DNA of 13,430 nt from an uncultured Caryophanales bacterium (lineage in GTDB: Bacteria > Bacillota_I > Bacilli_A > Acholeplasmatales > Anaeroplasmataceae). The translations under genes and the position numbers were made by a program. The notes beneath the pieces are model-generated. The model saw only the letters and a list, made by a program, of their open reading frames with translations. It was not told the origin of the DNA and made no database searches. This document shows positions 1-7,416 of the stretch, in pieces (position 1 is the first letter of the stretch; every line of letters starts with the position of its first letter). The DNA lies in assembly GCA_937885165.1 (NCBI GenBank), contig CAKZZJ010000033.1:1-13430 (forward strand), written 5' to 3'.

Positions 1-2
1 AT

Positions 3-539
3 AACATCAAGACGGTTGTAGGACCTGATGACTATGCTTCGATGAAGGAGGTGGTACATCGGCGATATACGCGACTGATAGAAGAAGGGCAACCCCTACC
101 CGACCTCATTATCGCCGATGGTGGCAAGGGTCAGATGGAGGTGATACGCCAAGCTACTGAAGAGTCTCTGAACCTGAATATAACAATAATGGGTTTGGTG
201 AAAGATAATAAGCATCGGACCAAAGAACTGCTTTTAGGTTTTCCGCCCAAAGTGATTGGCATAGCCAAAAATGATCAGATATTTAAATTTTTCACGCAAG
301 TGCAAGACGAAGTACATCGTTTTGCTATCTCTTTTCATAGAGACAAACGCAGTAAGAATATGCTGCAGTCAGAGTTGGACGAACTGAAAGGTATCGGACC
401 AAAATCGAAGGAGATGCTTATGAAGCATTTTAAAAGTGTTGCTAATATTAAAAATACTACGTTTGACCAATTGCTTTCGGTGCTCGGACAGAGCAAAGCA
501 ACTATGGTTTATAATCATTTTCATCAGATAAGCGAATAA
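3..539 (+). CDS. uvrC: UvrC, excinuclease ABC subunit C, C-terminal part (5' partial)
   Basis: UvrC makes the two incisions around a DNA lesion in UvrABC nucleotide excision repair. The frame is open from base 3 and gives 178 residues; the Met at 42 is internal, because the preceding codons (NIKTVVGPDDYAS) are already typical UvrC sequence. The fragment carries the second half of the RNase H-like nuclease domain: IADGGKGQ with its catalytic Asp, then HRFAISFHR with the active-site His. The C-terminal helix-hairpin-helix DNA-binding tail follows (LDELKGIGPKSKEML, then a second HhH around VLGQSKATM). The stop is TAA at 537-539. Full UvrC is about 600 residues, so roughly the first two thirds lie outside the window. 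Wording and base composition resemble Bacteroidales such as Prevotella, which is an inference. The family call is secure. Confidence 0.95.
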   Translation, partial: NIKTVVGPDDYASMKEVVHRRYTRLIEEGQPLPDLIIADGGKGQMEVIRQATEESLNLNITIMGLVKDNKHRTKELLLGFPPKVIGIAKNDQIFKFFTQVQDEVHRFAISFHRDKRSKNMLQSELDELKGIGPKSKEMLMKHFKSVANIKNTTFDQLLSVLGQSKATMVYNHFHQISE

Positions 540-545
540 GAACTA

Positions 546-561
546 TGTTTCATGTGGAACA
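546..561. promoter_or_regulatory. parS-like imperfect palindrome
   Basis: The 16-mer TGTTTCATGTGGAACA, just after the uvrC stop, differs at two positions from the widely conserved chromosomal ParB site TGTTTCACGTGAAACA. It lies in the 121-base gap between uvrC and the transporter, where no gene is seen. It could be a ParB-binding centromere site, or simply a short hairpin at the end of uvrC. Only one copy is visible. Confidence 0.4.
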
Positions 562-645
562 TGGCTAAAACTTTTATTTTGAAATAAAAATATTCATTGT
601 TATTTACTTTTTTGCATTTTTGAGAGGTAAAATAGTTTTAAAATA

Positions 646-653
646 TAAATTTG
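646..653 (+). promoter_or_regulatory. possible Bacteroidota-type -7 element
   Basis: TAAATTTG matches the Bacteroidota sigma-ABfr -7 consensus TAnnTTTG. A TTTG at 619-622 could serve as the -33 element, although the 23-base spacing is a little long. The element ends only seven bases before the ATG at 661, so the transcript would be almost leaderless. No Shine-Dalgarno is seen, which is usual in Bacteroidota. Weak call. Confidence 0.3.
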
Positions 654-660
654 AGAAACA

Positions 661-1245
661 ATGAGAAGAGTATTAAACTATATACCAGCACTATTTACGG
701 CTATAGTGTGGGGCTCTACATTTGTAGCCTCCAAAAATGTGCTAAATGCAGGTGTTTCTCCTATTTTGTTAATGACTATTCGCTTCTCTTTGGCATATAT
801 CATATTGCTTTTGCTCAATCGCGATCGCTTATATTTTGAGTGGAACCTGACAGAGCTGAAGATGTTTTTGGTTGGCACATGTGGTGGCTCGGTCTATTTT
901 CTGACGGAATATATGGCGCTGAAACATACATCGGCTGTGAATGTCGGGCTTATCAGTGCCACTGTTCCTATTATATCTACTGCCATTGATTCGTTTTTAA
1001 AACGTCAGAAGGTAAAACTTATTTTTGTCTTAGGTTCTATTTTTGCGTTTTTTGGTGTAGCATTGTTGGTAACCAATGGTAAGTTTAGCATAGAGATATT
1101 TCCTTTGGGTGATACATTAGCCATTGTTAGTTCGGTGCTTTGGGCTATTTATGGTGTTGTGCTTAGTCGTATAGAATCTGACATTCCTGAGAGTGTTGTA
1201 GAGCGTCGAATGTTGCTTTATTCGCTCATTACTATTTTGCCCACG
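661..1245 (+). CDS. EamA/DMT-family transporter, 3' truncated at a chimeric junction
   Basis: This is an inner-membrane carrier of the drug/metabolite transporter superfamily (10 TMS EamA type); the substrate cannot be told. The first EamA repeat (residues about 5-140) is complete. It has the N-terminal signature AIVWGSTFVASK, a helix at LLMTIRFSLAYIILLLL, ALKHTSAVNVGLISATVPI, and a helix at LIFVLGSIFAFFGVALLV. The second repeat starts at DTLAIVSSVLWAIYGVVLS (151-169) and breaks off after LLYSLITILPTV (about residue 196). Family members run to about 290-300 residues. From about 1240-1250 the sequence becomes the reverse strand of an unrelated hydrolase gene, so the last 13 in-frame residues up to the TGA at 1288 are not transporter sequence. 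The ATG at 661 gives the standard N-terminus. The neighbour uvrC is on the same strand but functionally unrelated. Confidence 0.85.
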
Positions 1246-1583
1246 GTGCCCGGCACGCTTACGGCGATACCCGTTTTCCCGTTTAGCTGACTCCATCCGC
1301 CAGTAGGCTCATTTTGCGGTAACTGTTTAAAATCGTAGATTTCATCGGGTAAAAACAGCTGATCGTCGCGCCATGGAGTATCCGTGTCTCGCATCATCCG
1401 CCATCCTTTGCCGTCAAGAACTTTGCTGAATCTTCCCTGCTTGACAGGGGTGGTCAGTTTGTTGTTTCCACCATTGCGGACATTTTTTCGCGCCTGAGTT
1501 GGCGCAACTACGCTACAAATCTGCTTTTTAGGCATTTCCTCTAACGAGAGACTCCAGCATACGCCTCCCGTCACAGCCATCAT
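1246..1583 (-). pseudogene. secreted Bacteroidota glycoside hydrolase (GH2-like sugar-binding region), N-terminal fragment cut at both ends
   Basis: Read on the minus strand, this piece encodes about 112 residues. It opens with what looks like the end of a signal peptide (MMAVTGGVCWSLS), then has a mature N-terminus with NNKLTTPVKQGRFSKVL, GWRMMRDTDTPWRDDQLF, LPQNEPTGGWSQL and GIAVSVPGTV. Phrases such as PTGGW and VSVPGTV before a beta-sandwich are typical, from memory, of N-terminal jelly-roll domains of GH2 and related exported polysaccharide hydrolases in Bacteroides and Prevotella; the exact family is not certain. Homology stops after PGTV, where the antisense of the transporter gene follows, and it starts without the first residues of the signal peptide, where a sigma-factor gene begins. 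It is less AT-rich than the DNA to its right. It is a stranded fragment that cannot make an enzyme here. Confidence 0.6.
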
Positions 1584-1752
1584 AATTGTTAAAAAAACTT
1601 AAGAAAACATCTTGCATTAAATCTTCAGCTATAGATTGATCTTTAATATATTCCATTATTTTAAAACAGACTAGTTTACCATATTGTAAATATATTTTTT
1701 CAAAAGAATCATAGATTTTTTTTGAATTATTAGATTCTATATTTTTTTTCAT
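1582..1752 (-). pseudogene. sigma-70 family (ECF-like) RNA polymerase sigma factor, N-terminal fragment
   Basis: The first 57 residues from the ATG at 1752 have the sigma region 2 pattern: an aromatic and basic amphipathic start (IYDSFEKIYLQYGKLVCFKI), then the region 2.2 signature IAEDLMQDVFLSFFNNY, which matches the common AEDLxQDVFL motif that contacts the beta-prime clamp. The frame then runs into the hydrolase fragment (CDGRRMLESL), which is unrelated, so the -10 recognition part and all of region 4 are missing. A complete ECF sigma has about 160-200 residues. Codon use is AT-rich, like the genes to the right, so it may belong to the same genome as the operon at 3447-9269. It is not functional as it stands. 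What it regulated cannot be read from the sequence. Confidence 0.6.
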
Positions 1753-2096
1753 TCTTTAAAGGTACCTTTCACTTAATAAGACGATTTTTAAGCTTGATTT
1801 ATTTCAAACTAATTATAATTCAAAGCTTTTATTATCAAATAAATGTAATATCTTATCATACTATGTAAATTATAGACTTGTTTATACATATTTATACCAT
1901 AATTTATTTAATATTTATATTGAAATTAATATAGCATATACTTACTTAAAAAATCATAATATGCCATAGTAAATAATCCACATAAAATAAATAGCCATTT
2001 TAACCTTAAGCAAATTAAAATGGCTATGTTTAATATTCAATAAGGGGTCAATTATATATTACAATAAACACACTACATGATTAAACTAAAATTTTA
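1753..2096. other. AT-rich intergenic stretch
   Basis: There is no credible gene on either strand in these 344 bases. The only clear structure is the hairpin at 1991-2027. The rest is very AT-rich spacer between the sigma-factor fragment and the ATPase gene, with no repeat or RNA gene that I can recognise. Confidence 0.6.
1991..2027 (-). terminator. Rho-independent terminator-like hairpin after the ATPase gene
   Basis: A perfect 13-bp inverted repeat, ATAGCCATTTTAA (1991-2003) and TTAAAATGGCTAT (2015-2027), encloses an 11-base loop. It lies 70 bases past the stop of the minus-strand ATPase gene. On that strand the stem is followed by TTATTTTATG, a T-rich tail. The stem is mostly A-T, so strength is uncertain. 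The symmetry could let it work in both directions. Confidence 0.65.
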
Positions 2097-3317
2097 TTAA
2101 ATATACCATATAGGTATTATTAAAGTTTCACTATCTAAGGCAGATAATGTATCTTTCATACAAATGATAGCTCCCTGCCCAACAGAAATACTAGATTTGT
2201 GTAGAATACTGAAGTTCTTTACCATTGATGGAACAGGGTTAGAAGATTTCTTTATTTCAATTGGATGTAATAGACCATTATTTTCTAAAATTAAATCTAT
2301 TTCACGCTGTTCTTTATCTCGATAGTAATACATAAATAATTCCTTACCTGCATTCAAGTAAGACTTTCTGATTTCATTAACAATGTAATTTTCTAAAATT
2401 GCACCATTATATGAACTATTTTGCAAAATTTCAGGATTTGAATGTTTTGTTAAATAACAAGCAAGTCCTGTGTCAAAAAAATAAAGTTTTGGTGTTTTGA
2501 TAGCCCTTTTAAGTAAATTATTTGAATATGGATGTAATAAAAAAATAACTTCTGATTTTTCAAGCATTGACAACCACCTTTTAGCAGTATCATCACTTAC
2601 TTCAACATCATTCGCAATTGAATGAATATTTAATTCTTGTCCTACTCTACAAGCAACAGCACGAATAAAATCCACAAATTTTATATCGTCCTTAACCTCA
2701 ATTTCTTCCTTAACATCCCTATACAGGTATGTTTGTAAATAACTTGAATAATATATGTCTCTATTTGTATATTTCCCACTCAATAAACCTGGAAGTCCAC
2801 CATCCCAAATTCTCTTATATATATCTTCTAAATTTGCAGGCTTTTTATTTGTAAAACGTTTTTGTAAATTATCAATATCAATATCAAATGGAATTATTTC
2901 TTCGCCTCCAAATATTTCATTTTGCGAAAGTGTTGTTAGATTTAAAATAGCAACTCTTCCAGCTAAGCTTTCTTGAGCAAGTTCCATTAATTTATAGCTT
3001 TGAGAACCAGTAAGCCAAAAACTACCAGGATGTGCTCCATTATCTATTGCAATCTTAATATAGGAAAAAAGCTCGGGGGCATACTGTACCTCATCAATAA
3101 GTATAGGCGCCTTATGAAGTTTTAAAAACATTTCTGGATCATTTTTAGCAAGATTTCTTTCCTGCAAATCATCTAATGTAACTTTATTTCTAACTTCTTC
3201 AATATGATTAAGTATTGTACTTTTACCAACTTGTCTTGGACCAGTAATTAGAATACAAGCATATTCTTTGGTAAGTTCCCTAACAAGTTTTTCCATATCT
3301 CTTTTAATGTAATTCAT
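2097..3317 (-). CDS. AAA_14 / DUF4143 ATPase (YahD/BREX-unrelated 'ATP-binding protein' family)
   Basis: This is a 406-residue P-loop ATPase of the family with an AAA_14 domain followed by DUF4143. The role is poorly understood; members are common in gut bacteria and archaea and some sit near toxin-antitoxin or defence genes. Visible features, counted from the chosen Met: Walker A GPRQVGKST at 26-34, Walker B ILIDEVQ near 73-78, and a sensor-like WLTGSQSYKLM at about 101-111. The DUF4143 half has FFDTGLACYLT near 281-290. A PD-(D/E)XK-like core, REIDLIL (Asp341) then PIEIKKS (Glu354, Lys356), lies at the end. The ATG at 3317 was chosen over an upstream in-frame start because GGAGGAG lies five bases before it. 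It has its own promoter and terminator, so it is probably not part of the five-gene operon upstream. The family call is firm; the function is not. Confidence 0.85.
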   Translation of the reverse strand: MNYIKRDMEKLVRELTKEYACILITGPRQVGKSTILNHIEEVRNKVTLDDLQERNLAKNDPEMFLKLHKAPILIDEVQYAPELFSYIKIAIDNGAHPGSFWLTGSQSYKLMELAQESLAGRVAILNLTTLSQNEIFGGEEIIPFDIDIDNLQKRFTNKKPANLEDIYKRIWDGGLPGLLSGKYTNRDIYYSSYLQTYLYRDVKEEIEVKDDIKFVDFIRAVACRVGQELNIHSIANDVEVSDDTAKRWLSMLEKSEVIFLLHPYSNNLLKRAIKTPKLYFFDTGLACYLTKHSNPEILQNSSYNGAILENYIVNEIRKSYLNAGKELFMYYYRDKEQREIDLILENNGLLHPIEIKKSSNPVPSMVKNFSILHKSSISVGQGAIICMKDTLSALDSETLIIPIWYI

Positions 3318-3351
3318 AAAAACTCCTCCGACCAAAATACGATACAATCTT

Positions 3352-3380
3352 ATTTTAGTCAATTTTAATTAAAGAGTCAA
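3352..3380 (-). promoter_or_regulatory. sigma-A/sigma-70 type promoter of the AAA_14 ATPase gene
   Basis: On the minus strand, TTGACT (3375-3380) and TAAAAT (3352-3357) are separated by exactly 17 bases. This is close to the TTGACA / TATAAT consensus. Transcription would start near 3345, about 28 bases before the ATG at 3317, with the GGAGGAG ribosome site in between. It sits just downstream of the operon terminator, so the ATPase gene is likely transcribed separately. Confidence 0.7.
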
Positions 3381-3412
3381 GAAGCAATAATAACATATTT
3401 TGTTATTAGTAT

Positions 3413-3437
3413 GAAAAAAGCCCCAATTATAGGGCTC
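3413..3437 (-). terminator. Rho-independent terminator of the five-gene operon
   Basis: On the minus strand the stem AGCCC / GGGCT (3432-3436 with 3419-3423) encloses an eight-base loop and is followed directly by TTTTTTC. It begins about ten bases after the stop of the second helicase gene, so it ends the operon cleanly. Confidence 0.8.
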
Positions 3438-3446
3438 AACTTTCAT

Positions 3447-5528
3447 TTAAAAAGGCAATCTAATCGCATTAGGAATTCTTGTATATTCTCTTACTTCATC
3501 TATATCTTTAATACCACATGATTTTAAGTATTCGTATGTGGAATCAAAATATTGTGAAACATTATATTTATCTTCGTAGTCTCCTGCTTTTGGAATATAT
3601 ATTATCATTCCTTTTCTTGCTCTTGTTAATAGAACACGATATGAATTTAATATATGCTTTTTCTCAATATTAGAGCTTTCTTTAAATCTTTTAGGTGTAT
3701 ACATCTTTTGTTCATGCCAATCACCATTATGATAATACATATCCATATCCCAGCCTAATAATGACCAATCTATTTCTAATCCTTGAATATTAAATTCTGA
3801 TGCAGAAAATACTAGTGAATTAGATGAATCTCTTCCAGCTTCATCTAACATCCAATTAGCAAAATGCCAATTATCTATATTATCAAATGAATGACTATAT
3901 CTTCCTAATATTTTACTATTACTACTACATAGTTTTCCACATCTTTCTTTTCTTAAAGTGTTTTCTAATACAAATTGTTCTGCATGCTTTAAGTTTCTAG
4001 TAATACATATTGGATAATTATCAAATTGTTCTAAAGCTTTTTTAGCCTTCTTTGGTTCATTATTCAAAAGTGCTTCAGAAAATTCAGATAAGTTTTTAGC
4101 TCTAGGAGTTCTTATGCATGTCTTTAGATATAATCCTGGACACTCAACAACTCTCGGGCAATTTAAAATCGAATCAACATAACCATCAAGATTATCAGCA
4201 CTTTGATTGAATATTTCTTTAGATAATCTTATATCCCAATCATTATGTTTATTTAATAAAGAATTAAACCAAACACTTAGACCATTTTCTCCTGTATGAA
4301 TATCTTGACCTAGCCCAACCAAAGCAACAATTACTCCCCAACTTTTTTCATTAAATGTATTTAATAATAAGTCAGCTTCAGATAAACCAAAATATGATTT
4401 ATCAGCACCTTTTTTCTCCAACCATTTTTCTAGTTGCTTTTCATCCCAAACTCTTTGAGCTTCATCAAAAATCAATACATTTTCATAAGTCACATTATGT
4501 TTAGTAGAAATAATATCTTGCTTAAAAGCATGTAAATCTTGAATAAATACTTTTACATCATTTACAGCTTTATACTTACTTAAATATTTTTCCGGATGAT
4601 TCTTCAAAGCATCTCTTCCTAATGCTTCAGTTAATACATTAATTAATGGACCATTCCCACTAAAGAATACTGCTTCTGGTAAACCATTATTATCGCCATT
4701 TCTTGTTTTTCCAGCTAAATCTAATCCGACAAGTGTCTTTCCGGCGCCAGGAACTCCTGATACAAAGCATATTATTTTCTTATTTTTATTTTGTGCTTCT
4801 TGGACTATTTCTTCTACAGTTAATTCTGTTATTTTAAGATTTTCTTCACCAGCATCAAATTTAAAAAACTCATCAACTTGATTATTCAAATAAATTGATC
4901 TAGCACTTTGAATAATAGTTGGATTGGGTTTAAAAGGTGATTTAATCCAATTGTCAAATTCTTCTTCACTACATATAACTTCAGAACCATACTTGCTTCT
5001 AATTAGATCAATGTATTGTTCCATTTTATTTTCATTCGCTTTAAATAAAGAAAATAATTTATCAATACCCAAATCAGAACTATTAGAGCATTCACTATCT
5101 GGAGCTTTAGTTGCAATTAAGATAGGGACAACATATCTATTTCTATTAACTTCATAAAAATTCTTTAAAGCATATCCATAGCCACTTGCTTGGTCAATAT
5201 CATCATCTAAGAAAGAAACTTCATTATTTTTGAATTCAAGAGAATAAACGACATTATCCATTAATAAAACAACATCTATTCTCATATTAACTCTTGATAA
5301 TACATATTCAAAAATAATGTAGCCCTTTTTATCCTTTAAATAACTTCTTAAAATTTTTATTTGATTCATCCAAGCATTCTTTTGTAGATGTAATTCGAAA
5401 GGATCTGAATTTTCATCACTTTCAGTTAAGAATTCAACAATTTCTTCAGGATATTTACAAGCAACAAAATCCTCTATTGAAGAATCATAATATGTTCTTC
5501 CTGCAGTTTTTCTTAATCTAGGCTCCAT
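3447..5528 (-). CDS. PD-(D/E)XK nuclease fused to a DUF2075/Schlafen-type superfamily 1 helicase (second of two in the operon)
   Basis: This 693-residue protein is the last gene of the operon. The N-terminal domain has a restriction-nuclease-like core: RIDVVLLM with Asp85, then YSLEFKNNE with Glu98 and Lys100. The C-terminal half is a DUF2075 (SF1-like) helicase: Walker A GVPGAGKT at 258-265, Walker B LIFDEAQR with DEAQ at 355-358, motif III ALVGLGQDIHTGE at 402-414, motif V SEFNIQGLEIDW near 577-588, and motif VI SYRVLLTRARKGMIIY at 629-644 with arginine-finger candidates. The ATG at 5528 follows GAGGAG by ten bases and lies 25 bases after the methyltransferase stop. It is a distant paralogue of the 618-residue protein that opens the operon. 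Likely role: ATP-driven cleavage of foreign nucleic acid; the target and trigger are inferred, not shown. The domain calls are firm. Confidence 0.88.
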   Translation of the reverse strand: MEPRLRKTAGRTYYDSSIEDFVACKYPEEIVEFLTESDENSDPFELHLQKNAWMNQIKILRSYLKDKKGYIIFEYVLSRVNMRIDVVLLMDNVVYSLEFKNNEVSFLDDDIDQASGYGYALKNFYEVNRNRYVVPILIATKAPDSECSNSSDLGIDKLFSLFKANENKMEQYIDLIRSKYGSEVICSEEEFDNWIKSPFKPNPTIIQSARSIYLNNQVDEFFKFDAGEENLKITELTVEEIVQEAQNKNKKIICFVSGVPGAGKTLVGLDLAGKTRNGDNNGLPEAVFFSGNGPLINVLTEALGRDALKNHPEKYLSKYKAVNDVKVFIQDLHAFKQDIISTKHNVTYENVLIFDEAQRVWDEKQLEKWLEKKGADKSYFGLSEADLLLNTFNEKSWGVIVALVGLGQDIHTGENGLSVWFNSLLNKHNDWDIRLSKEIFNQSADNLDGYVDSILNCPRVVECPGLYLKTCIRTPRAKNLSEFSEALLNNEPKKAKKALEQFDNYPICITRNLKHAEQFVLENTLRKERCGKLCSSNSKILGRYSHSFDNIDNWHFANWMLDEAGRDSSNSLVFSASEFNIQGLEIDWSLLGWDMDMYYHNGDWHEQKMYTPKRFKESSNIEKKHILNSYRVLLTRARKGMIIYIPKAGDYEDKYNVSQYFDSTYEYLKSCGIKDIDEVREYTRIPNAIRLPF

Positions 5529-5553
5529 AATAAGTTTCTCCTCATCTTAGCAA

Positions 5554-6120
5554 TCACTTTTTTAAGATTACATTCAACCATTTATCATTTCTATCTGGTC
5601 TTACATCATAAGTAATCATTGTTTCAGAAATTTTAAAACCAGTTCCTTTAATTAAATCCTTGATTCTATCTTCATTAACATCAACAAAATGTCTACCATT
5701 TCTGATGCCTTCGAATGTTCCGTACTTAAACGAACAATACATAACACCATTTTTTGTTAGTGCTTTATAACATCTTTTAAAAACAGCCTTTAGATTATTT
5801 GAATCAACATGTAATAATGAGGCACATGCCCATATTCCATCAAATTCATTAATATAATTTACTTCTTCAGCTTTTCTACATTCAACATTCAATCCAATAC
5901 TCTTTCCATAATCGTAAAACTCTGGTGTTGGATCTATCGATAAAACATCGAATCCTTTAGATAAAAAATACAACGAATCTCTTCCGCTTCCAAAGCCTAA
6001 ATCCATTATCTTTTTAGAATCCTTAGGTAAATACTTCTCAAAAAAATCATAAAGAATATTCATATCGGCATTTTTAGTGTTTTCAATATATTCTTTGCTA
6101 TGTTCACTATAATATTTCAT
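5554..6120 (-). CDS. class I SAM-dependent methyltransferase, small-molecule type
   Basis: This 188-residue Rossmann-fold methyltransferase has motif I IMDLGFGSGRDS at 38-49 (the SAM-binding glycine loop), an acidic residue at the end of strand 2 (LSIDPTPEF, Asp63) for the SAM ribose, and motif IV FDGIWACASLLHV at 93-105. The C-terminal part, GRHFVDVNEDRIKDLI followed by a late strand WLNVIL, is like the tellurite-resistance / thiopurine group of Methyltransf_11/25 enzymes. It lacks the DPPY or NPPF motif of adenine-N6 DNA methylases and the PCQ of C5 methylases, so it probably does not protect DNA in the restriction-modification sense. The ATG lies one base after the stop of the HNH gene, with a GGGAAAGAG stretch inside that gene as the likely ribosome site, implying translational coupling. 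The substrate is unknown. A modified nucleotide or small signal would fit the operon but is inference. Confidence 0.85.
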   Translation of the reverse strand: MKYYSEHSKEYIENTKNADMNILYDFFEKYLPKDSKKIMDLGFGSGRDSLYFLSKGFDVLSIDPTPEFYDYGKSIGLNVECRKAEEVNYINEFDGIWACASLLHVDSNNLKAVFKRCYKALTKNGVMYCSFKYGTFEGIRNGRHFVDVNEDRIKDLIKGTGFKISETMITYDVRPDRNDKWLNVILKK

Positions 6121-6121
6121 A

Positions 6122-7078
6122 CTATACTCTTTCCCATTTTACAAAGCCATTATAAAGCGCGCTATCATATAGTCTTATAAGTTTCTTATCAAATGGATTG
6201 TTCAATATATCTTTATTCCTTCTAATCAGTTTATTTAAATAGTCATATGATGGAATCTTATTATTTTTAGATTCATTACAATGTGAACAACTAAATACTA
6301 GATTCCATATTTGATCGTCTTTTACAAAACTCCAAGGAATGAAATGATCCATATGGCAACCTTTTAAAGATATTGATTTCCCACAATAGAAACATTCAAG
6401 TTTATCGCCAGAATCAAATAAACTATTCTTAAATAATTCAAGAGATTCTCTTTTTGTAGAATTATCAAGCTTAATAGCAAGATTACCTTCTTCTTTATTA
6501 GCTATGCTTAAATTGTTTTCCATCCATAAAATCCAAGCATAATAATTAAGTTTTTCTAAAGCTGTTTTATACTTAGTTAAAAATTCATAAGATTCTTTAC
6601 TAAACCAAATTTTCTTTTTACTTTTATCAAAACCATAAATGTTACAATTCAAATCTGAATATAGAGCTCCTACAACGTTTATTGAAATTACACCTTTAGT
6701 GTTTGATAAATAATGCTTTTGCATATTATCGTTTAGAGAATCAAAATCTATTTCATCTAACAAATGATTATTATCAATAATTTCATAAATTGTTTTTTCT
6801 ATTAAGCTAACTCTTCCACCATTTTGATATTGTGGTAATTTATATTTTGCAATTAAGTTCCAATACATTTTTGAAAATGAATCAGATAAATAATTAAATT
6901 TTAATTCTAAATTATCATTAACATTAAATAAGTTATCCAATATAGCCTTAAAAAATGCATATTTATATGTTGCTGTTTTCTTAGCAAGGGAATTCAAAAA
7001 ATGTATGCAATCAGACATATACATACTGTCATCATTATGAACTTGTAATATTTCACCTTTTTTATCTTTGAATCCCAT
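6122..7078 (-). CDS. HNH endonuclease
   Basis: This 318-residue protein has a C-terminal HNH (beta-beta-alpha metal) nuclease. Counting from the chosen start, it has zinc-knuckle CFYC at 229-232, the catalytic CHMDHFIPWSF with His242, Asp244 and His245, then WNLVFSC with Asn259, and a closing CSHCNESKNNKIP with Cys264 and Cys267. The order CxxC, DH, N, CxxCN is complete, so cleavage activity is plausible. The N-terminal ~200 residues are helical, begin with a TYKYAFFKAILD-like segment often seen in stand-alone HNH proteins, and may recognise the target; I do not recognise a named domain. The ATG at 7078 is preferred over the in-frame ATG at 7087, because AAGGA ends nine bases before the former but abuts the latter. 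It lies between the MazG-like and methyltransferase genes in the operon. There is no sign of damage. Confidence 0.87.
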   Translation of the reverse strand: MGFKDKKGEILQVHNDDSMYMSDCIHFLNSLAKKTATYKYAFFKAILDNLFNVNDNLELKFNYLSDSFSKMYWNLIAKYKLPQYQNGGRVSLIEKTIYEIIDNNHLLDEIDFDSLNDNMQKHYLSNTKGVISINVVGALYSDLNCNIYGFDKSKKKIWFSKESYEFLTKYKTALEKLNYYAWILWMENNLSIANKEEGNLAIKLDNSTKRESLELFKNSLFDSGDKLECFYCGKSISLKGCHMDHFIPWSFVKDDQIWNLVFSCSHCNESKNNKIPSYDYLNKLIRRNKDILNNPFDKKLIRLYDSALYNGFVKWERV

Positions 7079-7092
7079 ACCAGTCATTCCTT

Positions 7093-7416
7093 TTATAATT
7101 TATTATATTTTGTAGAAACTCCCTTTGATTTTTCTATAGGATATTTCTTTTCCGTCTTATCCATTTTCTTATTCATTATGTCTATAGGGTCTAATCCTAA
7201 TATCATAGACATTTGTAAACAATAATTCATGACATCAGCGAGTTCTTCTTTTACATCATCTAAATTAGCATTATCATTCCATTGATAACATTCTAATAAT
7301 TCGTTTGCTTCTATAGATATAGATTTTGCCAAATTAACTGGAGTGTGAAATTGGTCCCAATCTCTATCTTTATTAAATTTATCTATTCTTTTCATTAATT
7401 CATCTAAATTACTCAT
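7093..7416 (-). CDS. MazG-like nucleotide pyrophosphohydrolase
   Basis: This 107-residue all-alpha NTP pyrophosphatase hydrolyses (d)NTPs to monophosphate and pyrophosphate. It carries the paired acidic metal motifs of the MazG/dCTPase fold: EANELLE (Glu36, Glu39) in one helix and EELADVMNYCLQM (Glu58, Asp61) in the next. The typical tail KMDKTEKKYPIEKSKG follows. The length fits single-domain MazG-like/RS21-C6 enzymes and is half that of E. coli MazG. Its ATG overlaps the TGA of the upstream nuclease-helicase gene (ATGA at 7413-7416), with AGGTG as ribosome site, so the two are translationally coupled. In the context of nucleases it might deplete or edit the nucleotide pool, or remove a modified or signalling nucleotide; that role is inference. 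Family assignment is firm. Confidence 0.9.
   Translation of the reverse strand: MSNLDELMKRIDKFNKDRDWDQFHTPVNLAKSISIEANELLECYQWNDNANLDDVKEELADVMNYCLQMSMILGLDPIDIMNKKMDKTEKKYPIEKSKGVSTKYNKL

Noticed and set aside
651..878. Short frames on both strands inside the transporter gene
   Set aside because: They overlap a clear EamA coding sequence and have no homology features of their own.
5554..7078. Classical restriction-modification pair (HNH nuclease plus DNA methylase)
   Set aside because: The methyltransferase lacks the motifs of DNA adenine or cytosine methylases and looks like a small-molecule enzyme.
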